Notes under the pieces: generated by a model
Databases searched by the model: none
What the model was told of the DNA's origin: nothing
The model's input: only the letters and a program-made list of their open reading frames with translations
Position numbers and translations under genes: made by a program
Shown: positions 17,679 to 27,443 of the stretch, one piece after another
How the letters are laid out: each line of letters begins with the position of its first letter
Position numbering within the stretch: the stretch's first letter is position 1
Source: CAZSBG01 sp964605145
GTDB lineage: Bacteria > Zhuqueibacterota > Zhuqueibacteria > Thermofontimicrobiales > Thermofontimicrobiaceae
Direction: 5' to 3'
Length of the DNA: 64,000 nucleotides
Assembly (NCBI GenBank): GCA_964605145.1
Contig: CAZSBG010000003.1
Coordinates: 58,272 to 122,271, forward strand

Positions 17679-17820
17679 ACGCCTCCTTTTTATTTGCCTG
17701 CAAGAAACAAGATGCGATTTATTTTTTTAAGTGGTGGTTATGATTCGGTAAAGCATCGAATCTAATTAATCCAGAAAAAATTGAAATTCATCTCGATTGC
17801 AAATTCCGATTAAACCTTTA

Positions 17821-17880
17821 AATTATCACAAGTAATAGATTCCCGCTAAAAGCATGCGGGAATGACAGCGGTGATAAATT
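17821..17880. repeat. Nested inverted repeat downstream of the CobW region
   Basis: TTATCAC (17823-17829) pairs with GTGATAA (17871-17877), and inside it ATTCCCGC (17839-17846) pairs perfectly with GCGGGAAT (17856-17863). The 282-base gap holding it contains no gene. A further GGAGCG/CGCTCC hairpin lies at 17929-17948, next to the stop of the CobW gene. Confidence 0.55.
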
Positions 17881-17960
17881 CAATCTTCTTGATCGGTCGA
17901 AATGAGTACATCTAAAAGCAATTAAAGAGGAGCGGCGTCCTTCGCTCCACGCCCCACGCC

Positions 17961-18878
17961 TCACTCTCCCAGCAATTCCAAAAACCTTTCCTCAATTTCA
18001 TCCTCATCAATATCCTGCCCGATGATAACGAACCGATTCAACCGGCTATCCTTATTGCTCGCAGGTGTGATGGACCACATTTCAGACGTGGCATCAACGA
18101 AATATACCTGATTTTCGATGGACACGAAGCCCTTCAACCGCATCACTTTTGAATCAACGGTTTCCCGGAACTTGTCCCAATTCGCGTTGGAGAACGTGCC
18201 TGTTTTTTCCAGGGTCACGGAAATAACAGGATCGGGCCGGCCTTCGCCGGGACTTTCGCTGGCGCCGGCATCCGGATGTCTCAATTTTGTTAGCCTGTCT
18301 AACGGAAAATCCGCATATTGCGTTTCAATTATTTCTGCTGTAGAATTCATCGCTTTTACAGCTTTGACCACATCCGCCACCTGGGATTCAGAAACCAGGT
18401 CAGTTTTATTCACAAGCACCAAATCGGCGCTGCGAATTTGGGACGCTGGCGCTTTGAGGTTATCTTTAATTTTCATAAAATTCTGACAATCGACCACACA
18501 CAGGCAGGCCTGCAATTCAATGTAATCCTTTAAATTGGGCAGTGCGAGCATTTTTTCCATTTCTGTGGTGTCGGCCAAGCCGGTCGCTTCAACAATGAGC
18601 AGGTCAGGCTTAATTTGGGTAGCGATCTTTTCCACCTCAAAAATGAAATCCGTGCGCACACAGATGCAAAACAGGCTGCCCTTGTTGAGTTCCACCTTTT
18701 CATAATTGCCCTGTACAAGCATTTCACCATCGATGCCCACTTTGCCGAATTCATTGATTAGCAACACGGTTCGCTGGCTTTTGTAGAATTCGATCAATCG
18801 ATTCAGCAGCGTGGTTTTCCCGGCGCCCAAAAAACCGGTCAGTAATATTGTTGGAATCATTCCAGGTTTTTCAGCCAT
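17961..18878 (-). CDS. CobW/COG0523 GTPase with altered CxCC motif
   Basis: The 305-residue G3E-family GTPase has Walker A GFLGAGKTTLLN (15-26), NEFG, the EATG switch and NKTD (157-160). COG0523 proteins handle metals or help cofactor-dependent enzymes, and their metal site is CxCC. Here it reads Cys71-Ile-Cys73-Val, so the last cysteine is missing. The start codon lies inside the 3' end of the UroD-thioredoxin gene (22-base overlap) with GGAGG ten bases upstream, indicating translational coupling. Related GTPases are found beside corrinoid methyltransferases, so it may load or reactivate the upstream protein. Confidence 0.88.
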   Translation of the reverse strand: MAEKPGMIPTILLTGFLGAGKTTLLNRLIEFYKSQRTVLLINEFGKVGIDGEMLVQGNYEKVELNKGSLFCICVRTDFIFEVEKIATQIKPDLLIVEATGLADTTEMEKMLALPNLKDYIELQACLCVVDCQNFMKIKDNLKAPASQIRSADLVLVNKTDLVSESQVADVVKAVKAMNSTAEIIETQYADFPLDRLTKLRHPDAGASESPGEGRPDPVISVTLEKTGTFSNANWDKFRETVDSKVMRLKGFVSIENQVYFVDATSEMWSITPASNKDSRLNRFVIIGQDIDEDEIEERFLELLGE

Positions 18879-20479
18879 TCTTTAATCACCTCCACGGATG
18901 GGACTCGGCCAACCGATTTAACATTTTGATCAATTGTAATGATGGCCGGTGTGGATGCCACACCATATTTATAAATTTCTTTTTCATCTTTCACATGTAC
19001 AATTTCGACGAGGCTGCCTAATTCTTTCGCCGCCTGAACCACATTTTGCCACGCTTCATCGCACGTCTCGCAGCCATCACCCAGCATAATCAGTTTGCCC
19101 TTGTGCTGTTGTAATTTCATAAAAAATTTCTCGTTAATTCGTTCCTGGATGGCTTTTATTAACTCATCGCGAGATGGAATGGTGCTGACAAACTTAATTT
19201 TCCCATCGATGCAAATTGTGGGAATATTTTTCACCATCAAGCCCATCATGAATTCCACGGACTCCTTTTCCTTGATTTTATGCTCCCGCCAGATGAGGAG
19301 ATCGTTGAACTGCGGGGCAACTGTTTTCACCGCTTCCACCATGTACTGACAAGGCGCACACCCCTCAGAATCCAACGTGATGACATCGATGATCACTTTA
19401 TCCGCCTGCCCATAATCAGCGAGATTGATCTTGGTTGCGACTTTTTCTCGCTTTTCCAGCAATTCACGAGCGACATCCAATTTATAGGGATCGTGGATGA
19501 TTTCCGTGATGGCTATTAAATTTTTGGGTGGCACGGCGTATGGCAGGTCACAGCCGGGTGCAAGGATGAATCCGGTATCCCCGCCCACGTCAAGGCATTC
19601 AAGGGCATTCCGTTTGGAATCGTCTTCGCTTCCCATGAGTAATACGACAGTCAATTGCAAATTTCCGCCAAATGAAATGCCAAATTTTTGACAGATATTT
19701 TTCACATAATCCAGTGGGATGTTTTCATCAATGGACACGTTGTCCGGGCGTGTCTCGCACATGGCTTCAATATTTCTCTGGGCATGTCCGCACACGAAAA
19801 ATGAGGAATAAGCGCCCTGTTTACGAATTTCATCGAAGAAATCCGTGGCTGCCGGTGTGACAAATTCACGAAAAGCTTCCGGCGAGATCTGGCTGGTCAT
19901 GGGATCGACCATAGCAATGACGTCGCAGCCGGCTTCGATGTACATACGGGCCATCTTTTTCGCTATCTCATTTGAAAAATGAACCAGTTCTTTCACAGAA
20001 TCCGGATTATCAAACATATCCATGAAAATATCGGTCCCTTTCAAATGCAGCGACAGGGTGAAGGAACCAGTGACAAGTCCGTATAACGCAACATCATCAG
20101 TCTCTTTTTTGAGCGTCCGGATAGCTTTTAAAATCTCTGGAATTCTGCCTGAATTTTCATCCGGAATTTTCAAATCGCTGATTGACTTTCCATTGGCCAG
20201 CACATGATCCACCACAGCCGGGGGATTGTCTTTAGACCATTGCAACTGGCAGCCCATGGCCTCGGCTTCAATTTGAAGATCGAACATCACAGGAATGCCA
20301 TCCGGTTTGTACTGCTTGATTGCTTCTTTGGCGCCCTGCACCATCAAATCACCTGACTTCAAATATTCATCAGCCTTTTTCCCGATTAACGCGCCGCCAT
20401 GGCAACCAACAAATGGCAGCCAGGGTGCGCGTTCGGTTTTTTTACCTTTCAATGCATCGAATAAAAGTTGTTTGCTCAT
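18857..20479 (-). CDS. UroD/MtaA-like methyltransferase fused to two thioredoxin-like domains
   Basis: 540 residues from the ATG at 20479 (GAGGG upstream). Residues 1-340 are a uroporphyrinogen-decarboxylase-superfamily barrel of the MtaA/MtbA methyltransferase type. Of the zinc-site residues of that family, Cys230 (FVCGH) and Cys310 (APGCDLP) are kept, but the His two residues before the first Cys is Phe228. Residues ~358-445 are a thioredoxin-like domain with Cys374-Ala-Pro-Cys377 and a cis-Pro (NIPTICI). Residues ~460-540 are a second one with Cys470-Glu-Thr-Cys473 and STPAII. The gene overlaps the CobW GTPase. The three-domain fusion suggests redox control or thiol chemistry linked to methyl transfer. 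No corrinoid protein is adjacent. Confidence 0.85.
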   Translation of the reverse strand: MSKQLLFDALKGKKTERAPWLPFVGCHGGALIGKKADEYLKSGDLMVQGAKEAIKQYKPDGIPVMFDLQIEAEAMGCQLQWSKDNPPAVVDHVLANGKSISDLKIPDENSGRIPEILKAIRTLKKETDDVALYGLVTGSFTLSLHLKGTDIFMDMFDNPDSVKELVHFSNEIAKKMARMYIEAGCDVIAMVDPMTSQISPEAFREFVTPAATDFFDEIRKQGAYSSFFVCGHAQRNIEAMCETRPDNVSIDENIPLDYVKNICQKFGISFGGNLQLTVVLLMGSEDDSKRNALECLDVGGDTGFILAPGCDLPYAVPPKNLIAITEIIHDPYKLDVARELLEKREKVATKINLADYGQADKVIIDVITLDSEGCAPCQYMVEAVKTVAPQFNDLLIWREHKIKEKESVEFMMGLMVKNIPTICIDGKIKFVSTIPSRDELIKAIQERINEKFFMKLQQHKGKLIMLGDGCETCDEAWQNVVQAAKELGSLVEIVHVKDEKEIYKYGVASTPAIITIDQNVKSVGRVPSVEVIKEWLKNLE

Positions 20480-20563
20480 TTCATTGCCCTCTATTAATTT
20501 GAAATTGTATAATTGTCGTAACTCACCCAATCAAACTGGTTCACTTTTTTTTATAATGCCATC

Positions 20564-23500
20564 TTACTTCAACAATAGTAGCTTTCGCTGCTTCACCACT
20601 TCACCGACCTGCATTCTGTAGAAATATACGCCGCTTGAAACCGCCTGTCCCGCAGAATTCAGCCCGTCCCATTCCGCCACATGAAATCCACTGGTTTGTT
20701 CCGCATCCACAAGCGAGCGAACCAATTGGCCACTCACATTGTAGATTTGAAGTCTCACGCGAGCCGGCCGGGGCAGTTGATACCGGATCGTGGTTTTCGG
20801 GTTGAATGGATTGGGATAATTCTGAAACAGGCGATACGATTCGGCTGGTTGAGAATTATGCGCGGCGATTCCGGACACGGTGAAATTCGCCCTGACAGTT
20901 TTCACCTCATGCGGAATGAGTGAGACCTGCACGCCAGCCTCTGTTACCGAAGCCGCCGATGTTTCATTTTCCACGCCGTCCGTCACGCTGGCCGAACTCC
21001 ACCTGAAGATATCCGAAGACAGCGTTGCATTGGCTGTGGTTCCGGCCCATTCCAGCAGCCGAAAAATAGCACCATTCCCATCTTCGGCCTGTTTGGCATT
21101 CACCAACATCACATTAGCCGGCACCACATTGAAAAAGCTTGCGGCCGGTTCCCGAAATTTACCGTTCGGATTACTGTCCACCAATTCAGCCAGCAGCGGG
21201 TTGCTGAACGCCCAATTGAATCGGGCTGACTGAACCTCATCGAAGGATCGGCTCTTCCCGCAGAACGAGTAGTGCATTACAATGAGCGGACTGGCGCCAG
21301 GCTCGCCAATGATGGGACCGACGCTTCCATCGGCGAACATGCCCTCATCCTCTTTTTTGATGAAGCGGGAAATCAGTGTGGCCGCAGTCGGGTTGAATTC
21401 CGAATTGAGTCCGTGGAATTTTTCGAACTCCACCACGAACGCTTCGCGGTTCGCCCAATTTATGGAATACGCGCCGTCGCTCATGGCGCCCCCGTGCTGG
21501 ATGGCGAAATATCCGCGCGGCGCCCCGGGCAGGTGATCGGTGGCCGGATTCAAAAATCCATGCGCGCCTTCCAGGCGTACCTCAAAATTCGGCAGATCGA
21601 ATGGAAACGTGTAGGCATAATATTCGAAATTAATATTCTGCGGAACCCAATCCATCAAATCGCGATCCGCAGTGTTCACAATATCCACGCGGTCGATATC
21701 GTTGTAGAGCCAGATTTCGGTTCGAACGATGGGCGTGCCGGTTCGGGTAATCACCAGGACTTTGGCCACATCGCCCTGAATCGACGTATCCATCTGGGCA
21801 ACACCTGATGGAATGGACACATAACTTCCCCCGGCAGCCTCTGCGCTGTTCGCCTTGATGCAGCCGTTGAAGCTGTGCTCACTCGCAATGTTGACCAGCT
21901 CGCGTTGTTCCCGTTTGTCATAAATACTGAGAATGCTCCCATCGACTGAACTGACCTCAATCCGGTAAAAATCGTTTTCAATGGCAGGCTCGACGAAGGT
22001 CTTTGTATTTTCAACCAGCGGCTTTTCATCAGGCGATTCTTTTCCGGGCGAGGCCACAAGTTTATAAATTTTGTACCCAATCGAAGGAACATCCTTTGCT
22101 GCGAACAGAATCTCCCCGGTCGATTCAATTTTCTGACAAGCAATTGCGCTGTCGTTCGCGGCGTCGATCAGCGAAAAGCTTTGATTCAGCCATTCGTTGT
22201 TCAACGGCATTTTCACAACATCGGTTCGATCCCAGGAAAGCGGATTGAAAACCAGTATCGAAGGCGACTTCGTCTGGACTTCTGCTGCCAAATTCGCAAG
22301 CCCTGTTTCAACCAGAAAGCAGGACGAATCGTACGCGTCTTTGGCATAATGAAACGCAATCTCACTTTGATGCCGGGCTTCATCGTAAGTCATTAAACCG
22401 GGCCACGGGGTGCCGCCGCCGCTGTGCTCGTCGAATTGCAGCATGTTTTCATAAATGCCATTCATTTCCGCAGCCGGATATTCCGAAGCCTGCACCGACA
22501 AATTAATGAGCGAAAGTTTTTCCGCCGTGGTGGCAAAGTCATGCGCCGCGCGATTCATTCCCATGCTCTGCGGCGTGTTGAGCGAGATGTGATCCCAGCC
22601 TCCGCTCCAGTCACCGCGATAGGTTTCGAACTGGCTCCCGTATTTTTCTTCCAAATGAATGAAAAAATCTTCCGGCCGCGCCACAATCAGTTTCGGATTG
22701 GCATAGCTTTTATTCCACAAACTGGTCATACCGACGTGCAGCGTATTCGGTTCGGTATTTTCAATTTTCCCGACCATAATCATAATCGCGTCATAGGGAT
22801 AGCCGGCTGCTTCCAACCGTGTCAATTCATTGTACAGCGCCTCGTAAAATGTGGTTATATGCGACATTTCAAAGGTGGTGTACCATTCGATATAGCTGCC
22901 ATAGCTGATCCATGTGAGCACTTTGCTGCCATCCGGTCCCTGCCAATAAAACGGATTGTGCGCGGCCGGCAATTTCGGACCGCCGCCAAACGCATCGTTA
23001 ATGCCGGTTGCCATGTATTTCACCCCGGCTTTTGCCAGCGCCGAGGGCATTGCCCAGGCATAGCCGGGCACATCGTTCTGAAAAATTGTGTTCAATTTAA
23101 ATCCAAATTCCTGCCGGTACTTTTCCGCCGGGTAGAGGAATCGATTCAACTCCTCGGTGCCCAGTGTGGCCGAGTGCATGGTAGCGTAGCCGGCGCACAT
23201 GTCCATTCGGCCGGATTGTACCAGTTCCCGGAAATGGTCAATTTCCGCGGGAGTACTTCGCTTCAGCCACTGCTCCAATTGCCAGATGCTTTCAATTGTC
23301 CATTTGTAGGTGGGAATATTATCGATGTAGTTGATGGCTTTATCGATGATGGTTTTGTACTGATCCGCCACAACATCCTGGGGATCGGTGAAGCCGATGT
23401 CGAGATGCGTGAAATGCACGAGGTAAATGTATCGAATCGGCGACGCAATGCCTGGCTGGGCAAAATGAAACGCGCCCAAATCTGCAATGGTCCCGTCCGG

Positions 23501-24865
23501 GTCGACTTCGCTGGCAGGGTCGCCGGCATCGATGCAGGGCGAGCCGGGGCTGAGTCCGTAGAACAACGAATCCGCGCCGGAAAAAAGCGGATCCGCCGAA
23601 ATAGCGCCCTCTCCCCCGTCGCAATTGAGGTAATCACCGCCGGCGTTATTCCAGACGTCATTGTAGGAGATGGTCACGTTGCCCCGGGCTTTGACGCCGA
23701 AACCACTTGCATTGACAAAAATATTATTAAAAAGTGATAACGTCGAGCCGTAACTTTCCAGTCCGTTGTGATAATCGCTCAGCGTATTATTATAAAATGA
23801 GCTGCCGGAACAGAGATTGAACACCGCGGCGATGTTGCCGGAACCGGTGAGGAGATTGCGGGAGATATCGACGACGCTGCTGTTTGCGTCGATGCCGATG
23901 GCGCACGAGCGTATGGCATTGGCCCGAAAAACCAGTTCGCTGTTCAAGACCTGAATGCCCATGTCCTGGCTGTTTGTTCCGAAAAACTCATTGTCCGTCA
24001 CCGACAGACCATTGGAGAATTCGATCGAAATTCCTCCCTCTCCGGACGCGAGCGAGAATCGATTATCTGCAATCACCACACGATCCGCCGAATGGATTTC
24101 GACCAATGGAAATCCCGTGCCGGAATTCTGCACGACTAAATTTTTTATCGTCGAAGCAGTCGCGCATTGAATCACCGATCCCTCGCTGTTGCCGTCAACA
24201 ACTATTCCTTCGGGTGAAGCGCCTGCCAGTGTGATGCCCGGGGATAAAACAAGATTTTCAATATAGGTTCCCGGGGAAATATAAATAACCACGCCGGAAT
24301 CAGCCGCATTAATCGCTTGCTGAATGGTGGGATAATCGCGCGGCACCTGAATTTGCGCAACCACACTGACCGGATTGTCGAACGAATAATCGTACACATT
24401 GCCCCAGCCGGTATCGTAGCCCAGGGCATCTTCGCCCAATGTGTAGCTCAACTGAAAATCGCCCAATTGCTCGCCGGCGCGCAGCGTGCACGTGAGCGTG
24501 GCCGGGATAATTTCTTCATCCGCCAAAAATGATTCGGATGTGAGGAATCCTTTCCAAACATAATCAGGCCCGCTTGGATGCACAACTTCGCAGGAATCGG
24601 CCCAGTACCGGCTTGGCAGAAAATCACCGCTGCCAAACTTGGCGCTGTTGTACTGCACGCTGAGAACGTCCCAGTCGTTGGGCACGAGCACGGTAAAAAA
24701 CACCGCGTGCGGATTCGGGTCTGTATCCTGACTGTGAATATCCACGGTAACTGTCATGACATCATTCGGCGCCACTGTTGTCTGCTGATGCACAACATCG
24801 ATTTCCAGGCAGCTCGTAAAAAGAACAACACCGGCCAGGACTATCAAAATAAAATGTTTGGACAT
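20564..24865 (-). CDS. Secreted GH38-like glycosidase with cohesin-like, beta-helix and T9SS sorting domains
   Basis: 1433 residues from ATG 24865 (CGGAG upstream). The N-terminus is hydrophobic and ends in FTSC19, a possible though weak lipobox. Residues ~22-165 resemble a cohesin or BACON-like sandwich. Residues ~170-470 are a right-handed beta helix beginning VPRDYPTIQQAINAADSG. Residues ~485-800 resemble the GH38/DUF5054 catalytic barrel, with HFTHLDIGFTD, IFQNDVPGYAWAMP (candidate nucleophile Asp) and GPDGSKVLTW. Residues ~850-1330 are beta-rich, as in the C-terminal half of alpha-mannosidases. The last ~90 residues (FQNYPNPFNPKT ... GVYFYRMQVGE) are a type IX secretion sorting domain. 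It probably removes alpha-mannosyl residues from extracellular glycans. It stands alone with a 396-base upstream gap. Confidence 0.85.
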   Translation of the reverse strand: MSKHFILIVLAGVVLFTSCLEIDVVHQQTTVAPNDVMTVTVDIHSQDTDPNPHAVFFTVLVPNDWDVLSVQYNSAKFGSGDFLPSRYWADSCEVVHPSGPDYVWKGFLTSESFLADEEIIPATLTCTLRAGEQLGDFQLSYTLGEDALGYDTGWGNVYDYSFDNPVSVVAQIQVPRDYPTIQQAINAADSGVVIYISPGTYIENLVLSPGITLAGASPEGIVVDGNSEGSVIQCATASTIKNLVVQNSGTGFPLVEIHSADRVVIADNRFSLASGEGGISIEFSNGLSVTDNEFFGTNSQDMGIQVLNSELVFRANAIRSCAIGIDANSSVVDISRNLLTGSGNIAAVFNLCSGSSFYNNTLSDYHNGLESYGSTLSLFNNIFVNASGFGVKARGNVTISYNDVWNNAGGDYLNCDGGEGAISADPLFSGADSLFYGLSPGSPCIDAGDPASEVDPDGTIADLGAFHFAQPGIASPIRYIYLVHFTHLDIGFTDPQDVVADQYKTIIDKAINYIDNIPTYKWTIESIWQLEQWLKRSTPAEIDHFRELVQSGRMDMCAGYATMHSATLGTEELNRFLYPAEKYRQEFGFKLNTIFQNDVPGYAWAMPSALAKAGVKYMATGINDAFGGGPKLPAAHNPFYWQGPDGSKVLTWISYGSYIEWYTTFEMSHITTFYEALYNELTRLEAAGYPYDAIMIMVGKIENTEPNTLHVGMTSLWNKSYANPKLIVARPEDFFIHLEEKYGSQFETYRGDWSGGWDHISLNTPQSMGMNRAAHDFATTAEKLSLINLSVQASEYPAAEMNGIYENMLQFDEHSGGGTPWPGLMTYDEARHQSEIAFHYAKDAYDSSCFLVETGLANLAAEVQTKSPSILVFNPLSWDRTDVVKMPLNNEWLNQSFSLIDAANDSAIACQKIESTGEILFAAKDVPSIGYKIYKLVASPGKESPDEKPLVENTKTFVEPAIENDFYRIEVSSVDGSILSIYDKREQRELVNIASEHSFNGCIKANSAEAAGGSYVSIPSGVAQMDTSIQGDVAKVLVITRTGTPIVRTEIWLYNDIDRVDIVNTADRDLMDWVPQNINFEYYAYTFPFDLPNFEVRLEGAHGFLNPATDHLPGAPRGYFAIQHGGAMSDGAYSINWANREAFVVEFEKFHGLNSEFNPTAATLISRFIKKEDEGMFADGSVGPIIGEPGASPLIVMHYSFCGKSRSFDEVQSARFNWAFSNPLLAELVDSNPNGKFREPAASFFNVVPANVMLVNAKQAEDGNGAIFRLLEWAGTTANATLSSDIFRWSSASVTDGVENETSAASVTEAGVQVSLIPHEVKTVRANFTVSGIAAHNSQPAESYRLFQNYPNPFNPKTTIRYQLPRPARVRLQIYNVSGQLVRSLVDAEQTSGFHVAEWDGLNSAGQAVSSGVYFYRMQVGEVVKQRKLLLLK

Positions 24866-25057
24866 GCATTCTCCGGAGTTTATTGCTTCAATATACAAAA
24901 TAAAATAGAAAATATCTTGTTTAATTGTGTTGTATTTTTGTCATATCTTGCTGAAGCATTTTTTGTCTTTGATAAAAATCAAAACCTCATTTTACCAAAT
25001 TCGAGAAAATTAGTTTCTCTGAATTCAATTTTTTCAACCCATGATTTAATAATTTAT

Positions 25058-25174
25058 GTCTGTCCGAAAAAGAAAAATTTAGTCACCCTGAGCGGAGTCG
25101 AAAGGTGATAAGATATTGATTTTAAATCACACATCGACTCCGCTCGGTGTGACAATGCGCCTTTTCGGACAGAC
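25058..25174. repeat. 117-bp element with outer and inner inverted repeats
   Basis: GTCTGTCCGAAAA (25058-25070) is perfectly inverted at 25162-25174. Inside it, 25082-25101 (GTCACCCTGAGCGGAGTCGA) is inverted at 25134-25153 with 18 of 20 matches. The 396-base gap 24866-25261 holds no gene apart from this. It looks like a MITE-like or REP-type dispersed element; the inner sequence is of a kind seen between genes in many environmental genomes (from memory). Confidence 0.7.
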
Positions 25175-25261
25175 GCTAATTAGTTAATGAATAAAGATGA
25201 AACGAGGAATGACCAATCGGGGCAGTTTAATTTTTAGAAAGATATTGCTGTAATTTTATTT

Positions 25262-26281
25262 TTAATTTTTATATCGTTCGAACGCATCAGCAGAACAAAA
25301 AGCAGCAACATTGGCTTTAGGAGTGCCAGGCGGAACTTCACAGCCGGGACTGAGAATGAGCCGGCCCTTTCCTTCGGTGAGACATTTCGTCGCAGATTCG
25401 AATATTTTTTCGGGTGAAGATTTAAGAAGAATTTCGACAGGGTCAAAATTGCCGCAAATAACTGTTTCCGGAGGCAGGTATTTTAGCGCCTCGTCAATGG
25501 GCACCATCCAATCGAAATCGATGATGTCGGCGTTGATCTTGAATAAATCAGGCAGGTGATTTGTGATATTTCCGCAGATATGAACTTTGACGCGAGCATT
25601 GTGTTGATGAATGAATTCGACCAGCTTGACATGTTTCGGGAAGATTAATTTCCGATAAAGCGCCGGTGAAATCAAAGAAACCGCTGCATCGCCGATGCCT
25701 ATCCAGTCAGCCCCGGACTGAATTTGCGCCAGTGCAAAACTTTTCTCCAGTTCAATGACAAAATCAAGAAGCTCGGAAATGAATGACGGTTCATCGATTA
25801 AATCCAGCATGAGTTCATTCATTCCCCGCAGGTTGGTCATCTGCGCCATCGGTCCCTCGATCCAGCCGAGGACTGGCATGGCGACTCCGAATTTTTTCCT
25901 CAGCAGAGCACACGCCTGCAATCGATCGTTCATTCGCGGATTTTCCCGGGGAATTGGTATTGGTGGAAAATCGAAATTGTCAATATTCTCGATGGGGCGA
26001 ACCAGGCATTTGGGGACATTGTCCGCCGGGTATTCGAACGTTCCGCCGACGGCTTCGGTCTCGCGGTACGGATCGGAAATTACCATGGCCATATCGAAGG
26101 AAAATCGCTCGTAGCAGCGAAACACCGCTTCGACCAGGATTTTATGATCAAGATAAAATTCCCGGTACGATTTGTTGATGAATTCGGCGGCATACCGCAT
26201 CATTATCGGCGTCACCAACGGCCGGTCGATGATCTCGTTTTTTAGGAATTTTCCGAGCCTAAGGGCTGAATAAATATTCAT
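25262..26281 (-). CDS. UroD-family methyltransferase-like protein (MtaA/MtbA type)
   Basis: 339 residues spanning a full UroD-superfamily barrel. It keeps the zinc-site pattern of corrinoid-dependent methyltransferases: His234-x-Cys236 (VHICGN) and Cys314 (SPGCEVPPGTP). True uroporphyrinogen decarboxylases lack these, so a methyl-group transfer role is more likely. The ribosome-binding site is weak. There is no adjacent corrinoid protein. The family also has members with ether-cleaving or unknown roles. Confidence 0.85.
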   Translation of the reverse strand: MNIYSALRLGKFLKNEIIDRPLVTPIMMRYAAEFINKSYREFYLDHKILVEAVFRCYERFSFDMAMVISDPYRETEAVGGTFEYPADNVPKCLVRPIENIDNFDFPPIPIPRENPRMNDRLQACALLRKKFGVAMPVLGWIEGPMAQMTNLRGMNELMLDLIDEPSFISELLDFVIELEKSFALAQIQSGADWIGIGDAAVSLISPALYRKLIFPKHVKLVEFIHQHNARVKVHICGNITNHLPDLFKINADIIDFDWMVPIDEALKYLPPETVICGNFDPVEILLKSSPEKIFESATKCLTEGKGRLILSPGCEVPPGTPKANVAAFCSADAFERYKN

Positions 26282-26444
26282 AAACTTTGCTCGAAGTTCT
26301 TTATATTTACAAAGTTTCTTGATAATTGTAAAAAAAATTCAATGTTTGGTATTTTAAAGTTGAAATTTATTTGTTTTTTGTATTCTGGGATTTTGTTTTT
26401 TTTCTTGGCCGAAAATCCAAACATCTTTCAAAAAAGGAATTCTC

Positions 26445-27443
26445 TCATCTTACAACAGTCATCGCTGCGGTTTTAACAACATCGAGCAAATCGAAAACGC
26501 GGGCAAAATAATGATCCCGGATTTCGAATTTGGTTTTCCCGATGCCCTTCAGTTCATTGCCAAGCGCATCGATGAATTTGCGCAATCGTTTCTGGTGAAT
26601 GCCCAGCTTCGCCTGCACCGGGTCGGTGATGATGCCGGCAAAGGATGTAACGATTGCCATGGCCGCCATGATCGAGCCGGTGGCGGCGGCAATCAGCCCC
26701 AGTGATGCAGACGCGGGAAAAATACTGTACCAGACTGAGCCCAGCGCCGAGCCCAGGAAAAAATTGGAAATAGCTGCCTGCTGTGCGATGACCGTTGCAA
26801 CTGCGCTGCCGGTGGCCATGGCGCCCGGGGTCATCTGTTTGAACAGCGTCGTTCCCACAGCAATGGTGATGATGCTCCCGGCCAGGTCCGCTGCGGCTGT
26901 TCGGCTCGTGGAATATTCCTGCAAATTTTTCTCAAGCATGGCGCGGAATTTCGGGTCCTTTGATTTCATCTTTATCGTCGACAAATATTTCACGAACAAA
27001 CCTTCAATTCCCGGCTGGTTGAGGATTTTTTCGAAAAGTGCGTCTTTTTCGGAAGTTCGCTTTCCCTGCTCAAAAGGTAGCTCCAGCAATTCCGTGTAAA
27101 TGAGCCACTTCACTTCTTTTTGAACTTTCGTCTCGAATCCGCGCGGTAGTTTGTTTATTCCGAATGAAACGCTTTTAATCCCAACCAGTTTGAAAACAGA
27201 ACCCACAGCCCGGAATCCGGTGAACACCAGCGACCACGTGATATTAATTGGGCCTTTGATAATATCCGCGCCCAACGCCTTTTTGTGCAATTTCAACGCA
27301 CCACGCAACGAGAAATATTTCTTCACAAAGCCGTGCACTTTTTCCTGCCGGGATTCTATATAAATATCAATGGCCCGATTTATTCCATCGGCGACGATCT
27401 TTTCTTCTGCGTCAGCGTCATTTTTCAGGTTATCCTTTTTCAT
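26445..27443 (-). CDS. EcsC-family protein
   Basis: About 332 residues from the ATG at 27443, which overlaps the stop of the thioesterase gene as ATGA. The protein contains the EcsC-type hydrophobic helical region (residues ~185-300), rich in Ala and Gly (IITIAVGTTLFKQMTPGAMA, AAATGSIMAAMAIVTSFAG). EcsC domain proteins associate with membranes, and their function is poorly understood. Translational coupling to an acyl-ACP thioesterase suggests a shared link to fatty acids or the membrane. Confidence 0.8.
   Translation of the reverse strand: MKKDNLKNDADAEEKIVADGINRAIDIYIESRQEKVHGFVKKYFSLRGALKLHKKALGADIIKGPINITWSLVFTGFRAVGSVFKLVGIKSVSFGINKLPRGFETKVQKEVKWLIYTELLELPFEQGKRTSEKDALFEKILNQPGIEGLFVKYLSTIKMKSKDPKFRAMLEKNLQEYSTSRTAAADLAGSIITIAVGTTLFKQMTPGAMATGSAVATVIAQQAAISNFFLGSALGSVWYSIFPASASLGLIAAATGSIMAAMAIVTSFAGIITDPVQAKLGIHQKRLRKFIDALGNELKGIGKTKFEIRDHYFARVFDLLDVVKTAAMTVVR

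Noticed and set aside
17929..17960. GGAGCG/CGCTCC hairpin and GC-rich repeated phrases before the CobW stop
   Set aside because: Looks like low-complexity intergenic filler of a kind common in environmental bacterial genomes; no U-tract and no paired downstream gene makes a terminator call unsafe.
22424..23737. 437-residue plus-strand frame antisense to the GH38-like gene
   Set aside because: Long because the gene is long and has few stops on the opposite strand. It matches no family I know and overlaps the beta-helix and GH38 domains.
26282..26444. Possible gene in the gap between UroD homologue 2 and EcsC
   Set aside because: AT-rich, no start with a ribosome-binding site and no frame over 30 residues that looks coding.
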